From Bacteroidota bacterium (GTDB lineage: Bacteria; Bacteroidota; Bacteroidia; Chitinophagales; UBA8649), in the NCBI GenBank assembly GCA_002862745.1, contig PKDX01000016.1:1-59862 (forward strand): a stretch of 59,862 nucleotides of DNA, written 5' to 3'. Numbering within the stretch: the first letter of the stretch is position 1; every line of letters starts with the position of its first letter. The notes below the pieces were generated by a model, which had not been told where the DNA came from, did not search any database, and saw only the letters and a program-made list of their open reading frames with translations. Made by a program: the position numbers and the translations under genes. This document shows, piece by piece, positions 8,501-17,831 of the stretch.

Positions 8501-11500
8501 CGAATCAAGGTTAAATTTCCGCGCAATACTTGCCTGCTGTTGTCGATAAAACGAGCTTCAACAACGTAGACATAGACTTCCTGTTCTTGCAATACTCCTC
8601 TAAATCGACCATCCCATCCTAGATTGACATCGTTGCTTTCAAAGACAAGTTCTCCCCAACGATTATATATCCGGTAGGATAAATCCGCAATATGGCGACC
8701 CTCAACATAGGCCGTATCATTCAGGCCGTCTCCATTAGGTGTAAAGGCGTTGGGCATTCCAAGAAGAGGATTTACTTCAATCGTGATTGATTTACATAAA
8801 GTGTCAGCACAGGGTAGTCCGTCTATCACGGCCTGCAAGCACGGCTGAATTTCCCCGAACCGTTCATAGAGATATTGAATGACTTCATCATCATTGATCA
8901 GGTTTCCATCTCCCATATCCCATACAAGCCCATCATAATCTTGGCTCAAATTGGTAAGCGTGACCAAACTTCCATATTCAATTACTGAGGAATCTAGACT
9001 AAAGTCAGCTCTTGGATTCCCATAGACCTCAACCATTAATGTATCGGTGTCTTGGATGTTACAAGATGTGGAGTCGGTCAGGGTAAGGATGACTTCATAC
9101 ATTCCTGGACCTCCATAGATGTGGCTTGGGCCCTCTAGATTGGATGTAGTTCCATCCCCAAAACGCCATTCTATAGCATTAAAAGATCCAGAGGTAAGCA
9201 CAGGTTGAATGGCTTCTTCATCACAAACTGGCCCTAGGCTAAAAGTAGCCTCGATTTTTGGTCGTACTTCAAACTGAAAAAACAGCGTATCAGGTCTTCC
9301 ACAGAGCAAGCTTGGATCAGACGCAATGTAAGATGCGGTGTAGATTCCAGGACCATATAGATTCGTTGTCGAGGAATCCGTTGAGGTGTTGCCGTTGCCC
9401 CATAACCATTGACGAAGAACACCACTATTTAAACTAGATCCTTGAATTTGCAACTCATCACAATCAAAGAGCAAGGTATCGATTTGAGCTTCAGCCAAAA
9501 AACTATCAATACGCGTTTGAACGGTTGCGATGGCTGTATCGCTTGGTATGCAGCCACTTGAGTCATAGGCGATAAGTTGGATTTGAAAGCTTCCACTGTC
9601 TTGAAAGGTGTAGATTGGATTGAGCAGAATAGAGGTGTCACCTGTGCCAAAATCCCACAGCACATCTGAAAAATTCGTGCTTGAATTTGTGAAGTCAATG
9701 GTGATCGGTGCGCAACCCACTGTATCCAATAGATTGATTGATGCTAAGGGAGAGGTTGGAATGGTTACATCTGTTGTAAAACTATCGGTGAGCGAGCAGG
9801 AGTTACTATCCAAAAGAGCAAGGGAAACAGAGTAGGTTCCCGGATTGAGATAGGAATGGACGACTACGGAATCTGAAGAAGTAGTCCCATCCCCTAAATC
9901 CCAGTTATACTGAGTCGTAGGCAATACAAAGGGTGCGCGAAGAATGACCTGATTTGAATCACACACAACAGTTAAAACATCGTTAAAGTCTGCACTTAGG
10001 CTGTCATCACCTACTTCAACTTGTAAGGTCGCTGTATCGGTTATATTACAAACCGTGGTGTCAATTCCAATTAATGTCACTGTATAAATTCCTGTATCTG
10101 TGTACGTATGCAATGGACTCTGTCCTGTGAAAGGAGGACTGCCATCGCCAAAATCCCAGATTAATTCTTGAACGTTAAATGCACTATCACTGAACTGCAC
10201 AGTTAGGGGTAGACAGCCCGTAGCTCTTGGAAACGCCTCTACCACTACTTCGGGTTGAGGTATACCTACATCAACTTTTAAGAGAGCGGTATTACAGCGA
10301 AGGCTTGGTGCCATTCCATTGTTTTCTGCATAGGCACCTGTTGTAGATGGAAACAGACTTCCTCCGGTACCGCAATCAGCACAAACGGCTTGATAGATTA
10401 CCCCATTGGCATCAAATCGCGAGGTTCCTCCATCGACGTGTTCGGTGCTTCCATTTCCTCCAAAGTATGAGCCAAAGAGATGGCCTGTCATGTCTCGATC
10501 AAAAACGGTAAAGTAAAAGTCGCTTCCATCCTCTGGGTTTGGATTAAACTGGTCTGGGGTAGTGGCGAAACCTGTAGTAGTTCCGACACTGGCATTTCGA
10601 TTATTGTTTACAAGTCCACCCCAGCCACTCACGTAGACTCTTTCACATTTGTCGACCAAGAAAGCAGTAGGGGATAACTTTACCTGCCCATTGCCAGGGC
10701 CAAAAACCGTCGAGTAAATGGTAGTGGTTAAATCAGGACTAATTTTGTGTATGAAGTGGTTACCTCCCGCTTCAATATAGGCAGCATTGGCCGTAGGGTA
10801 GTTTCCTTCGGATTGCCCTGTTACATAAACGTCACCATCGCGATCAACTTCCACAAGATAACTTTGGTCATAGACCGCCGTCCCCAGAAAAGTAGTGTTT
10901 CCTTGACTGCCATCTCCTGCATCAAATAATCCTAAAAATCCATCGGTTATTCCTGCAAAGCTTGGTTGGATTGTAGTGGTTGTCGTTAGGAAATCAGCAC
11001 TCTTTGTTCCTCCAGTAACGTAGACTTGCCCGTTCCCATTGAGTTTGAGTGAATAGCCTCCATCATCATCACTTCCTCCTATGTAACGGCTGTGTCGCAA
11101 GGTGGTTAAGTCACTCGATAACGAGGTTAAGACCGCGTCTTGTTCTCCGCCAAGCCCTGTAGTTAAGCCATCACCTCCTAAGGGGAAATCAAGAGAGTTC
11201 GTGGAGGACGCAATGAAGACATTATCGGCATCGTCGAGGATAATTTCACCGCGGAAGGCATCGCCATAGTTATAATGTAGGTCTGTGCCATTATATTGGA
11301 TGTTGGCCACATTATCGTTGTCGTCATTTAATCCATCATTGCCACTACCTCCTAAAAAAGTGGAGGAAAGCATAGCGCTTCCCGTTGCATCAATCTTAAA
11401 CACCACCATGTCTGAACCTTGAGTAAATAAGATTCCATTGCCGCTTGTAAAGTTTGCTGCAGGACTACCTGCTGGATTGTTAAAGGTGATATCAAAACCA

Positions 11501-12531
11501 CATTGTTGAGCGACAGGGCACATAGGAAAATCACTTGACCCTGTGGTTCCTAATACATAAAGTTCTCCGGCCTCATTGACAATCATCGAATTCGGTAAGT
11601 CCCCATCGCTTCCGCCAATAATCAAGCTATAGAGTATGTTCGCTCCGTTGGGATCAAATCGAGTAATCCCTATATCTACATTTCCTTGGTAGCTATTAAA
11701 AACCCCTGATGTAGTGGGGTATTCTCCTCCGGCATTTTGTGTATTGAGCAACATGCCTCCAGCATAACCATTTCCATTATTGTCATAGGTCGCTGTGAAG
11801 CCAAAATTATCGCGCTGAGACCCCGTGTAGGTTGAGAAGATCAACGTTGGGTCGATAACTAAAGGCTTAATTACATCAAATGCTGCTAGGTTGTATGTTA
11901 TCGTGTCCTGTGTAAGCTCGAAGGAACAAGGTATTTTTTGTTCTGCTCCAGCGTCCAATTGAAAGGCCACAGGATTTTCTTCAATCATAGTGGCTGCTGA
12001 GGTATTAAAGACTAGCCCATCTTGGTTTTGCTGAGGAGTAATTCCGTCTATGGCAATCTTTATATTAGAGGGGTCTCCTCCCGGATGAACAACAAAGCTG
12101 TATTTTAAAATAGAGGCATTTCCATCGAAGACAAAGTCAATATTGGGGTAGATGTTGTGCAGGGTAACTTGCTCATAGTCATAAGCCTCTGCACCTCCAA
12201 TAGAAAGAGTTGACGATGTAAAGTAACGAGTGGGCATAGGGCCGGCATTCACCCAAGTGATATCATCTGGAGTATCACTGTCTAAAAATCGCATCGAAAA
12301 TTGATGCCCTTCCAAGGCACTAATGGTCTCGTGCCCGAGATTATCATAAAAAACGAAGACAAGTCCATCTTCCTCAATCCATATATCGCCAAAACTTAGT
12401 GGGATGTTGCCCACAATTTGATCACTCCATTGACCAGCATTAGCACGTATTTGTCCTTGAGCTAAAGCATTATGCACGATCCCAAGGAAGAGGCTGAGGC
12501 ATATAATCCATCGCATAGATCTTTCCAACAT
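8497..12531 (-). CDS. SBBP/PKD-repeat surface protein with gliding-type (CHU_C) C-terminal sorting domain
   Basis: About 1,344 residues. Start options are ATG 12531 or 12516, both giving a signal peptide ending 'GIVHNALAQ'; the frame is open further upstream to 12573. The order is: an N-terminal ~220-residue domain beginning 'IRANAGQWSDQIVGNIPLSF' (DUF7948-like); SBBP-type beta-propeller repeats ('FSTYTGSQRDNFGFTATYDN', repeated 'GGS.GD'); about six PKD domains with 'WDFGDGSPPFTG'-type motifs; and a C-terminal T9SS type B domain ('PNAFTPNGDGLNDTAYVEG', 'YNRWGELVFES'). It should be exported by T9SS and displayed on the surface as an adhesin. First gene of a three-gene coupled operon with PorP/SprF and a small barrel. 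Confidence 0.92.
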   Translation of the reverse strand: MLERSMRWIICLSLFLGIVHNALAQGQIRANAGQWSDQIVGNIPLSFGDIWIEEDGLVFVFYDNLGHETISALEGHQFSMRFLDSDTPDDITWVNAGPMPTRYFTSSTLSIGGAEAYDYEQVTLHNIYPNIDFVFDGNASILKYSFVVHPGGDPSNIKIAIDGITPQQNQDGLVFNTSAATMIEENPVAFQLDAGAEQKIPCSFELTQDTITYNLAAFDVIKPLVIDPTLIFSTYTGSQRDNFGFTATYDNNGNGYAGGMLLNTQNAGGEYPTTSGVFNSYQGNVDIGITRFDPNGANILYSLIIGGSDGDLPNSMIVNEAGELYVLGTTGSSDFPMCPVAQQCGFDITFNNPAGSPAANFTSGNGILFTQGSDMVVFKIDATGSAMLSSTFLGGSGNDGLNDDNDNVANIQYNGTDLHYNYGDAFRGEIILDDADNVFIASSTNSLDFPLGGDGLTTGLGGEQDAVLTSLSSDLTTLRHSRYIGGSDDDGGYSLKLNGNGQVYVTGGTKSADFLTTTTTIQPSFAGITDGFLGLFDAGDGSQGNTTFLGTAVYDQSYLVEVDRDGDVYVTGQSEGNYPTANAAYIEAGGNHFIHKISPDLTTTIYSTVFGPGNGQVKLSPTAFLVDKCERVYVSGWGGLVNNNRNASVGTTTGFATTPDQFNPNPEDGSDFYFTVFDRDMTGHLFGSYFGGNGSTEHVDGGTSRFDANGVIYQAVCADCGTGGSLFPSTTGAYAENNGMAPSLRCNTALLKVDVGIPQPEVVVEAFPRATGCLPLTVQFSDSAFNVQELIWDFGDGSPPFTGQSPLHTYTDTGIYTVTLIGIDTTVCNITDTATLQVEVGDDSLSADFNDVLTVVCDSNQVILRAPFVLPTTQYNWDLGDGTTSSDSVVVHSYLNPGTYSVSLALLDSNSCSLTDSFTTDVTIPTSPLASINLLDTVGCAPITIDFTNSSTNFSDVLWDFGTGDTSILLNPIYTFQDSGSFQIQLIAYDSSGCIPSDTAIATVQTRIDSFLAEAQIDTLLFDCDELQIQGSSLNSGVLRQWLWGNGNTSTDSSTTNLYGPGIYTASYIASDPSLLCGRPDTLFFQFEVRPKIEATFSLGPVCDEEAIQPVLTSGSFNAIEWRFGDGTTSNLEGPSHIYGGPGMYEVILTLTDSTSCNIQDTDTLMVEVYGNPRADFSLDSSVIEYGSLVTLTNLSQDYDGLVWDMGDGNLINDDEVIQYLYERFGEIQPCLQAVIDGLPCADTLCKSITIEVNPLLGMPNAFTPNGDGLNDTAYVEGRHIADLSYRIYNRWGELVFESNDVNLGWDGRFRGVLQEQEVYVYVVEARFIDNSRQVLRGNLTLIR

Positions 12532-12634
12532 TCTCTGTGTTGGAAAACAACTTCTATTCAACGAATCTACCATAGGTATAAAATAGTAAATTTCAACCTA
12601 GAGACGAAGTATTTTAACCTAAAGCAATACCGTA

Positions 12635-14011
12635 GTGCAGAGTATATCATCAAAATGGCCTAAGGGGATTCCATATATCATTGGCAACGAAGCGGCAGAA
12701 CGCTACAGTTTTTATGGAATGAAAGCAATTCTGATTGTTTTTCTGGTCGGTCTTCTCCAGCAATCGGGCATGGCTGAATTTGAGGCAAATGCTAAGGCTT
12801 CCTTTTGGGTTCATTTATTTGTGATGGCAACCTATGCCACTGGGATAATGGGGGCACTGCTCAGTGATATTCTCTGGGGTAAGTATCGAACCATCATCAA
12901 CTTATCTCTTGTGTATTGCGTAGGTCATTTTGTCTTGGCTTTTTGGGAAACACCTCAGGGATTTTTTTGGGGTTGTACATTGATTGCCATAGGTGCAGGA
13001 GGAATTAAACCATGCGTGTCAGCGCATGTAGGAGATCAGTTTGATGCTACCAATAGTCATTTGATTGAGCGGATGTATAATTGGTTTTACTTTTCTATCA
13101 ATGTGGGGGCTATCATCGCGTATCTCAGTGCAGAAAGAATTCTCAGAAATCCCTATTTGACGGAAATTGGTTGGAATGCGCGCGTAGCTTTTGGACTTCC
13201 TGGGCTGCTTATGCTCATTGCCTTGATTGTATTCTATCTAGGAAGACGAAAGTATATCTCGGTAAAACCCGCCGGATGGTCGGTGTACAGAAAGGAGATT
13301 TTCTCCAGCAAGGGGGCTACTCTTGTTGGTCGACTTTTACCTTTCTATATCTTTTTAGCGATATTTTGGTCTTTGTTTGATCAAACGGCCACAAGTTGGG
13401 TAATACAAGCCCAATCAGATTTGATGATAAAGACGGTAGATTTAGGATTCTTCCAATTTGAGTTTTTACCTTCTCAGATAGGCTTTGTAAACCCACTCTT
13501 TGTCTTATTGTTTATCCCTTTATTTACCTACATCATTTATCCTCGTTTAGGTAAAATCATGCCCCTCACCTACTTTAACAAAATGTGCCTCGGCTTTTTC
13601 TTTGCCGTATCGAGCTTCGCGTTAGTCGCCTGGGTTCAGGTGCAGATGGATAGCGGATATTCTATGAGTTTTCTCTATCAAATTGTTGCCTTTGTACTCT
13701 TAACTTTTGCAGAGATTTTGATATCAATTACCTCTCTAGAATTCTCCTACACTCAAGCTCCTAAGGTGTTAAAATCCTTTATTCTTAGTTTTTGGTTATT
13801 AGCCGTTGCCTTTGGCAATGGATTTACAGCACTTATCAATGGTCTGATTGCAGAGACTTCGTTAAACAAATACATACAGAACGGAGAGGCGGAGTACTTT
13901 ATGTTTTTTACGGCCTTAATGGCTCTCGGAAGCATTGGGTTTTATATTGTTAACAGGAATTATAAGCAAACTATGATTCTTCAAGAAGCATCGGATTATG
14001 AAGTGGAATAG
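12635..14011 (+). CDS. POT/PTR2 family proton-coupled peptide transporter
   Basis: A 458-residue inner-membrane protein of the major facilitator superfamily with about 12 hydrophobic helices. The POT signature is present at the N-terminus (GNEAAERYSFYGMKAIL, matching the ExxERFxYYG motif), as is 'GAGGIKPCVSAHVGDQFD' near residue 125, a POT hallmark. It imports di- or tripeptides with protons. The only usable start that keeps the ExxER motif is a GTG at 12635, because a stop lies just upstream in frame and the next ATG is inside the motif. The end overlaps the following lipoprotein gene by 14 bp, which links peptide uptake with a cell-wall-type peptidase. Confidence 0.93.
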   Translation: MQSISSKWPKGIPYIIGNEAAERYSFYGMKAILIVFLVGLLQQSGMAEFEANAKASFWVHLFVMATYATGIMGALLSDILWGKYRTIINLSLVYCVGHFVLAFWETPQGFFWGCTLIAIGAGGIKPCVSAHVGDQFDATNSHLIERMYNWFYFSINVGAIIAYLSAERILRNPYLTEIGWNARVAFGLPGLLMLIALIVFYLGRRKYISVKPAGWSVYRKEIFSSKGATLVGRLLPFYIFLAIFWSLFDQTATSWVIQAQSDLMIKTVDLGFFQFEFLPSQIGFVNPLFVLLFIPLFTYIIYPRLGKIMPLTYFNKMCLGFFFAVSSFALVAWVQVQMDSGYSMSFLYQIVAFVLLTFAEILISITSLEFSYTQAPKVLKSFILSFWLLAVAFGNGFTALINGLIAETSLNKYIQNGEAEYFMFFTALMALGSIGFYIVNRNYKQTMILQEASDYEVE

Positions 14012-14846
14012 ATCTCTAATTGTTATCGTCACCGTTACTTGCTTTACTTGGCTTTTGATAGGGTCTACTGGGTGCACTTTTTCTCAGGATGAAAAGGATC
14101 CTAGTCCATCCATGGATTCTGATGTAAAGGAGGATACGATGGATCAAGAAGATAGTGAAGATGGGTCGGCAGGCGAAAGACGTAATGAAGACTGGCAGGA
14201 AGAAGTGGACCGGGAAGAAGCCATACGGGACTCTTTGCAAAAGGTAATGGAGGCTGAAGAAAGAGCAGCAGCAGAAGAGCGGCTAAGAGAACGAGAAGAG
14301 GCCTTTATTCGCAATGCGCCCACTAAGTTGCTAGAGGCGCTATCGGGATTGGATATTCCGATAGATATCAAAGAACGACTGACTATTCTTGAATTGAGCT
14401 ACTTTGGGATGGATAGTGTCTATCATCATGATGGGTTATTGGTGGTAGAGAAATTGAGTGCTCGGGCAGTTGAAAAAGTATTTAATCAGCTCAAACGCGA
14501 TAGCTTTCCGATACAATCGATCATACCAATTAATGCCTTTGATTGGGATGACGACCGCTCAATGCGAGCAAATAATACCTCTTGCTTCAATTACCGAAGT
14601 GCGGTAGGATCGGGCCGCTTGTCTGAACATGCTTATGGACATGCAATAGATATTAATCCGCTGATTAATCCCTTTTTCAAGGGAGGAAAGGTTTACCCGA
14701 GTAACGGAGTTTATGTCGACACGATTCCGGGAACTATTCTGGCAGGAGATCCTGTGATCCAATACTTTGCTGAAATTGGTTGGAAGTGGGGAGGCGACTG
14801 GATTAACTCTAAGGACTACCAGCACTTTTCAAAAAACGGCCGATGA
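13998..14846 (+). CDS. M15-type (D,D- or L,D-)peptidase lipoprotein
   Basis: A 282-residue lipoprotein. A signal peptide ends in 'LLIGSTGC' (lipidated Cys26), followed by an acidic linker and an Arg/Glu-rich segment with coiled-coil character (residues 60-105). The C-terminal domain carries the M15 zinc motif SEHAYGHAIDINPL (His211, Asp218) and the closing 'W.WGGDW....DYQHF' (His276), as in Peptidase_M15_4 / L-alanyl-D-glutamate peptidase-like enzymes. It should cleave stem peptides of peptidoglycan from the envelope side. Its ATG overlaps the end of the peptide-transporter gene, suggesting wall-peptide release coupled to uptake. Exact bond cleaved is not known. Confidence 0.85.
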   Translation: MKWNRSLIVIVTVTCFTWLLIGSTGCTFSQDEKDPSPSMDSDVKEDTMDQEDSEDGSAGERRNEDWQEEVDREEAIRDSLQKVMEAEERAAAEERLREREEAFIRNAPTKLLEALSGLDIPIDIKERLTILELSYFGMDSVYHHDGLLVVEKLSARAVEKVFNQLKRDSFPIQSIIPINAFDWDDDRSMRANNTSCFNYRSAVGSGRLSEHAYGHAIDINPLINPFFKGGKVYPSNGVYVDTIPGTILAGDPVIQYFAEIGWKWGGDWINSKDYQHFSKNGR

Positions 14847-14886
14847 GTCTTTCCTATGGCATGACTTGGTTTAACTGTAGTGCGAT

Positions 14887-15966
14887 ATGCTAAGTCCTAA
14901 GCGATTTTTCAGGGGATCAGCGCTTGCCTTGGTCGCTCTTCTTATTTTTGCATTGCTTGTCGTTCAATATTCAGATGACAATAATGATCAAGACCAAGGT
15001 CGCTCATATCCTAAGGATGAACAAGAAGATGAAAGTGGAACGAATAAAAGTTCAAGTGACGAGCGCAGCCTGCCTTCAGACGGAGGCTCGTCCTCGCCGC
15101 TATCATCCAATCAATCCATAGAAGCAAATGATTTGCTTCCTGAACTTCTTCAGGGAGAAAAGCTTATTCATCACTTTGCCTATGATTTAGTATACAACGA
15201 AATGCACGAACAGGCCCAATGGGTTGCCTACACATTAAAGCCGGAAAGCCTTGTAAAACGTTGTAGTCGAACGGATAATTTTCGCCGCGACCCCTTCGTA
15301 AGAACGGGAACTGCCGATGTTGCTGATTACCGTGGTTCAGGTTATGATCGAGGCCACTTAGTACCTGCAGGCGATATGGTTTGGTCAACGACTGCGATGT
15401 CTGAATCCTTCTTTTTTAGCAATATATGTCCTCAAAATCCAAGTTTTAATCGGGGTATATGGAAAAAGCTTGAGGAGTTAATGCGAACATGGGCGGCAGA
15501 TGCTGACTCACTCTGTATTGTCACGGGCCCGCTGCTTAGTGAAGGATTACCCACTTTGGGTGGGAATAAGGTTTCAATTCCTAAGGATTTTTTCAAGGTG
15601 ATTCTCCGATTTAGACAGGGACAAATGGAAGCGATTGGCTTTGTCTTGCCCAATCGCAGAAATTCGCAATCCCTCAGGTCTTTAGGGTTAAGTGTCGATC
15701 GTGTGGAGTCATTAACGGGAATTGATTTTTTTGCTGGTTTACCTGATGCCACGGAAGAACAAGTGGAAAGTAATTTATGCTCGTCCTGTTGGACCTGGTC
15801 GGTCAATCGAAATGTTTACCAGTATGAAGAATCAAGCGGTCAAGGCAATGGTGGACGCTCGTCAACGTCAGTGCAATGCTCAGGGACGACGAAAAAGGGT
15901 AGACGATGTCGCAATCGAACTAGAAATGCTAGTGGATATTGTTACCACCATGTGGGCCAGCGGTGA
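14887..15966 (+). CDS. membrane-anchored DNA/RNA non-specific endonuclease (NUC1) with C-terminal Cys/His motif
   Basis: A 359-residue protein. Residues 11-28 form a hydrophobic anchor or uncleaved signal; residues 30-80 are a low-complexity Asp/Ser/Glu linker. The central domain has the beta-beta-alpha-metal nuclease signature 'RGSGYDRGHLVPAGDM' (Asp154, Arg155, His157) and the metal-binding Asn in 'NICPQNPSFNRGIW', typical of Serratia/EndoG-type nucleases. The last ~35 residues contain 'CSGTTKKGRRC' followed by 'GYCYHH', a Cys-Cys-Cys-His zinc-type motif found on Bacteroidota secreted proteins (DUF5763-like). It likely degrades extracellular or periplasmic nucleic acid. It starts 40 bp after the M15 peptidase gene, so co-expression is possible. 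Confidence 0.9.
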   Translation: MLSPKRFFRGSALALVALLIFALLVVQYSDDNNDQDQGRSYPKDEQEDESGTNKSSSDERSLPSDGGSSSPLSSNQSIEANDLLPELLQGEKLIHHFAYDLVYNEMHEQAQWVAYTLKPESLVKRCSRTDNFRRDPFVRTGTADVADYRGSGYDRGHLVPAGDMVWSTTAMSESFFFSNICPQNPSFNRGIWKKLEELMRTWAADADSLCIVTGPLLSEGLPTLGGNKVSIPKDFFKVILRFRQGQMEAIGFVLPNRRNSQSLRSLGLSVDRVESLTGIDFFAGLPDATEEQVESNLCSSCWTWSVNRNVYQYEESSGQGNGGRSSTSVQCSGTTKKGRRCRNRTRNASGYCYHHVGQR

Positions 15967-16125
15967 GTATGCATGGAAGTGATTTGGTATTGACACCCCT
16001 TTCGGCCCCTCGGGGGACAAAATAATTCATGGCACCCAAAGCATAGATAGGCAATGAGTAATGCTATCCTCCCAATGATTTTTTGATATTACTTGCGTGT
16101 TATATGAAAAATGTAGAGTATAAAA

Positions 16126-16148
16126 AAGCCCCGCGTTTTGCGGGGCTT
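16126..16148 (-). terminator. Rho-independent terminator after tRNA-Ser
   Basis: A perfect 9-bp stem (AAGCCCCGC / GCGGGGCTT) with a 5-nt loop. On the minus strand it is followed by a run of T (CTTTTTTATA) and lies 12 nt past the tRNA 3' end, so it should end the tRNA transcript. Confidence 0.9.
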
Positions 16149-16159
16149 CTTTGAGTTTG

Positions 16160-16245
16160 CGGAGAGACCGAGACTCGAACTCGGGCATCGCTATTAGACG
16201 ATGACGGATTAGCAATCCGCTGCATTACCACTCTGCCACCTCTCC
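16160..16245 (-). tRNA. tRNA-Ser(GCU)
   Basis: The minus strand folds as a class II tRNA of 86 nt. The acceptor stem is GGAGAGG with TCTCTCC plus discriminator G, the T-stem is CCGAG / CTCGG around loop TTCGAGT, and the anticodon stem-loop GGATTGCTAATCC presents anticodon GCT. A long variable arm (TCATCGTCTAATAGCGATG region) fits tRNA-Ser. The 3' CCA is not encoded; the sequence continues CAA. It is followed by its own terminator. Confidence 0.95.
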
Positions 16246-16299
16246 TGTAGGATATCCTAGCGGAATGCGAATATACACCATCGGCGTTACATTCGCTAT

Positions 16300-17733
16300 C
16301 TATCCAATACTCATTTGAATTTTCTTCTCGATTTCATCGACCTGCTCTTTAAAGTCAAGGTCGGTATCGATAAGGTTTTGCACCGCTTGGCAGGAATGAA
16401 TCACTGTACTGTGATCTCTGCCACCAAAGTGCTTTCCAATAACCTTGAGAGAGTTTTTGGTATAACTCTTAGCAAGGAACATTGATAATTGACGTGCTTG
16501 AACGATGGCACGCTTGCGTGTTTTTTCTTTGAGTTGCTCTTGAGGAACTTCGAAAAATTCGCAGACGGTCTTTTGTATGTAGTCGATGGATACTTCTCGA
16601 GAAACGCTCTTGACAAAGTTTTTGATGATCTTTTTTGCAAGATCTAAATCGATTTCCTTTTTGTTGAGAGAGGACTGCGCTAATAAACTGATTAATGCTC
16701 CTTCGAGCTCTCGCACATTAGAGTTAATGTTGTAGGCCACAAATTCAATAACATCTCTGCTTAGCTCAATTCCGTCCGAATACATCTTCTTCTCAAGAAT
16801 TGCAATACGCGTTTCGAAATCAGGCTGCTGTAAATCTGCAGAAAGTCCCCAGCGGAAACGACTTAATAGGCGCTCTTCCATTCCTTCAAGATCTCTTGGA
16901 GGACGGTCAGAAGTCATTATTAACTGCTTTCCGTTCTGGTGGAGATGATTAAAGATGTGGAAGAAGATGTCTTGAGTTTTCAGCTTGTTGGCGAAAAACT
17001 GGATGTCATCCATAATTAAGACATCAATGAGTTGATAGAAATGCACAAAATCATTTATGGCATTATTCTTTAACGCATCGATAAATTGATTGGTGAATTT
17101 GTCACTGGTAACATAGAGAACCGTCTTGTTACCATAAAGACGCTTGATTTCGTTGCCTATGGCTTGGGCGAGATGGGTTTTGCCAAGACCGACGCCTCCA
17201 AATAGCACTAAAGGATTAAAGGCAGTGCCTGCAGGCTTTTGGGCAACAGCATATCCTGCTGAACGAGCAAGTCTATTGCAATCTCCTTCAATAAAGTTAT
17301 CGAAGTTGAAAGAGGACTTGAGTTGCGAATCAATATTGACCTTTTTAAGACCCGGGATGATAAAAGGATTCTTGATTTGAGTTCCAACAACTAAGGGTAC
17401 CGTAGACTCTTGGTTTTTTGTGTTCCCTGTATTATAGTTAGGGTACTCAACAGTATAAGGTCCTTTGTTTACATCACTATTTTCAACGACAATGCGATAC
17501 TCTAATCGAGCATCTGCGCCTAGTTCTCTTTGCAAGGTTTTACGAAGGAGTGCTACGTAGTGCTCTTCAAGCCACTCATAGAAGAATTGGCTGGGAACTT
17601 GAATGGTAAGAACGTTTTTCTGTAACTCTACAGGAAGAATCGGCTCAAACCATGTTTTAAAACTCTGTTCGCTGATGTTGTCGCGAATGATGTTTAAAAC
17701 ACTGGACCAAACTGATTCAGGAGTCCTTGACAT
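16300..17733 (-). CDS. dnaA: chromosomal replication initiator protein DnaA
   Basis: A 477-residue AAA+ initiator that binds DnaA boxes and opens oriC. Domain I is residues 1-80 (starting 'VWSSVLNIIRDNISEQSFKT'), followed by a variable linker. The AAA+ core holds Walker A GGVGLGKTHLA (Lys185) and Walker B LIMDDIQF (Asp242-Asp243). Domain IV has the DnaA signature 'GGRDHSTVIHSCQ'. The length is normal. No cluster of DnaA boxes is visible in the 98 bp upstream or around the neighbouring tRNA, so oriC cannot be placed here. The 98-bp upstream gap is A/T-rich and probably contains the promoter. Confidence 0.97.
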   Translation of the reverse strand: MSRTPESVWSSVLNIIRDNISEQSFKTWFEPILPVELQKNVLTIQVPSQFFYEWLEEHYVALLRKTLQRELGADARLEYRIVVENSDVNKGPYTVEYPNYNTGNTKNQESTVPLVVGTQIKNPFIIPGLKKVNIDSQLKSSFNFDNFIEGDCNRLARSAGYAVAQKPAGTAFNPLVLFGGVGLGKTHLAQAIGNEIKRLYGNKTVLYVTSDKFTNQFIDALKNNAINDFVHFYQLIDVLIMDDIQFFANKLKTQDIFFHIFNHLHQNGKQLIMTSDRPPRDLEGMEERLLSRFRWGLSADLQQPDFETRIAILEKKMYSDGIELSRDVIEFVAYNINSNVRELEGALISLLAQSSLNKKEIDLDLAKKIIKNFVKSVSREVSIDYIQKTVCEFFEVPQEQLKEKTRKRAIVQARQLSMFLAKSYTKNSLKVIGKHFGGRDHSTVIHSCQAVQNLIDTDLDFKEQVDEIEKKIQMSIG

Positions 17734-17831
17734 AGTTTTTTAATTATTAGAGTGACAGAATTGGTTAATACCAAAGCGCATTCGAAAATGAGAAAAAGAA
17801 ATCAAAGAAAAAAATGAAATTCATTTGTTTT

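Noticed and set aside
12472-12663. 63-codon plus-strand frame across the CHU_C protein start and the POT gene start
   Set aside because: Antisense to the signal-peptide coding region and lacks any protein feature.
16027-16215. 62-codon minus-strand reading frame across the tRNA
   Set aside because: It runs through the tRNA-Ser and its terminator, so it is a chance open frame.
17734-17831. oriC next to dnaA
   Set aside because: No TTATNCACA-like 9-mers seen in the gap or around the tRNA; the A/T richness alone is not enough.
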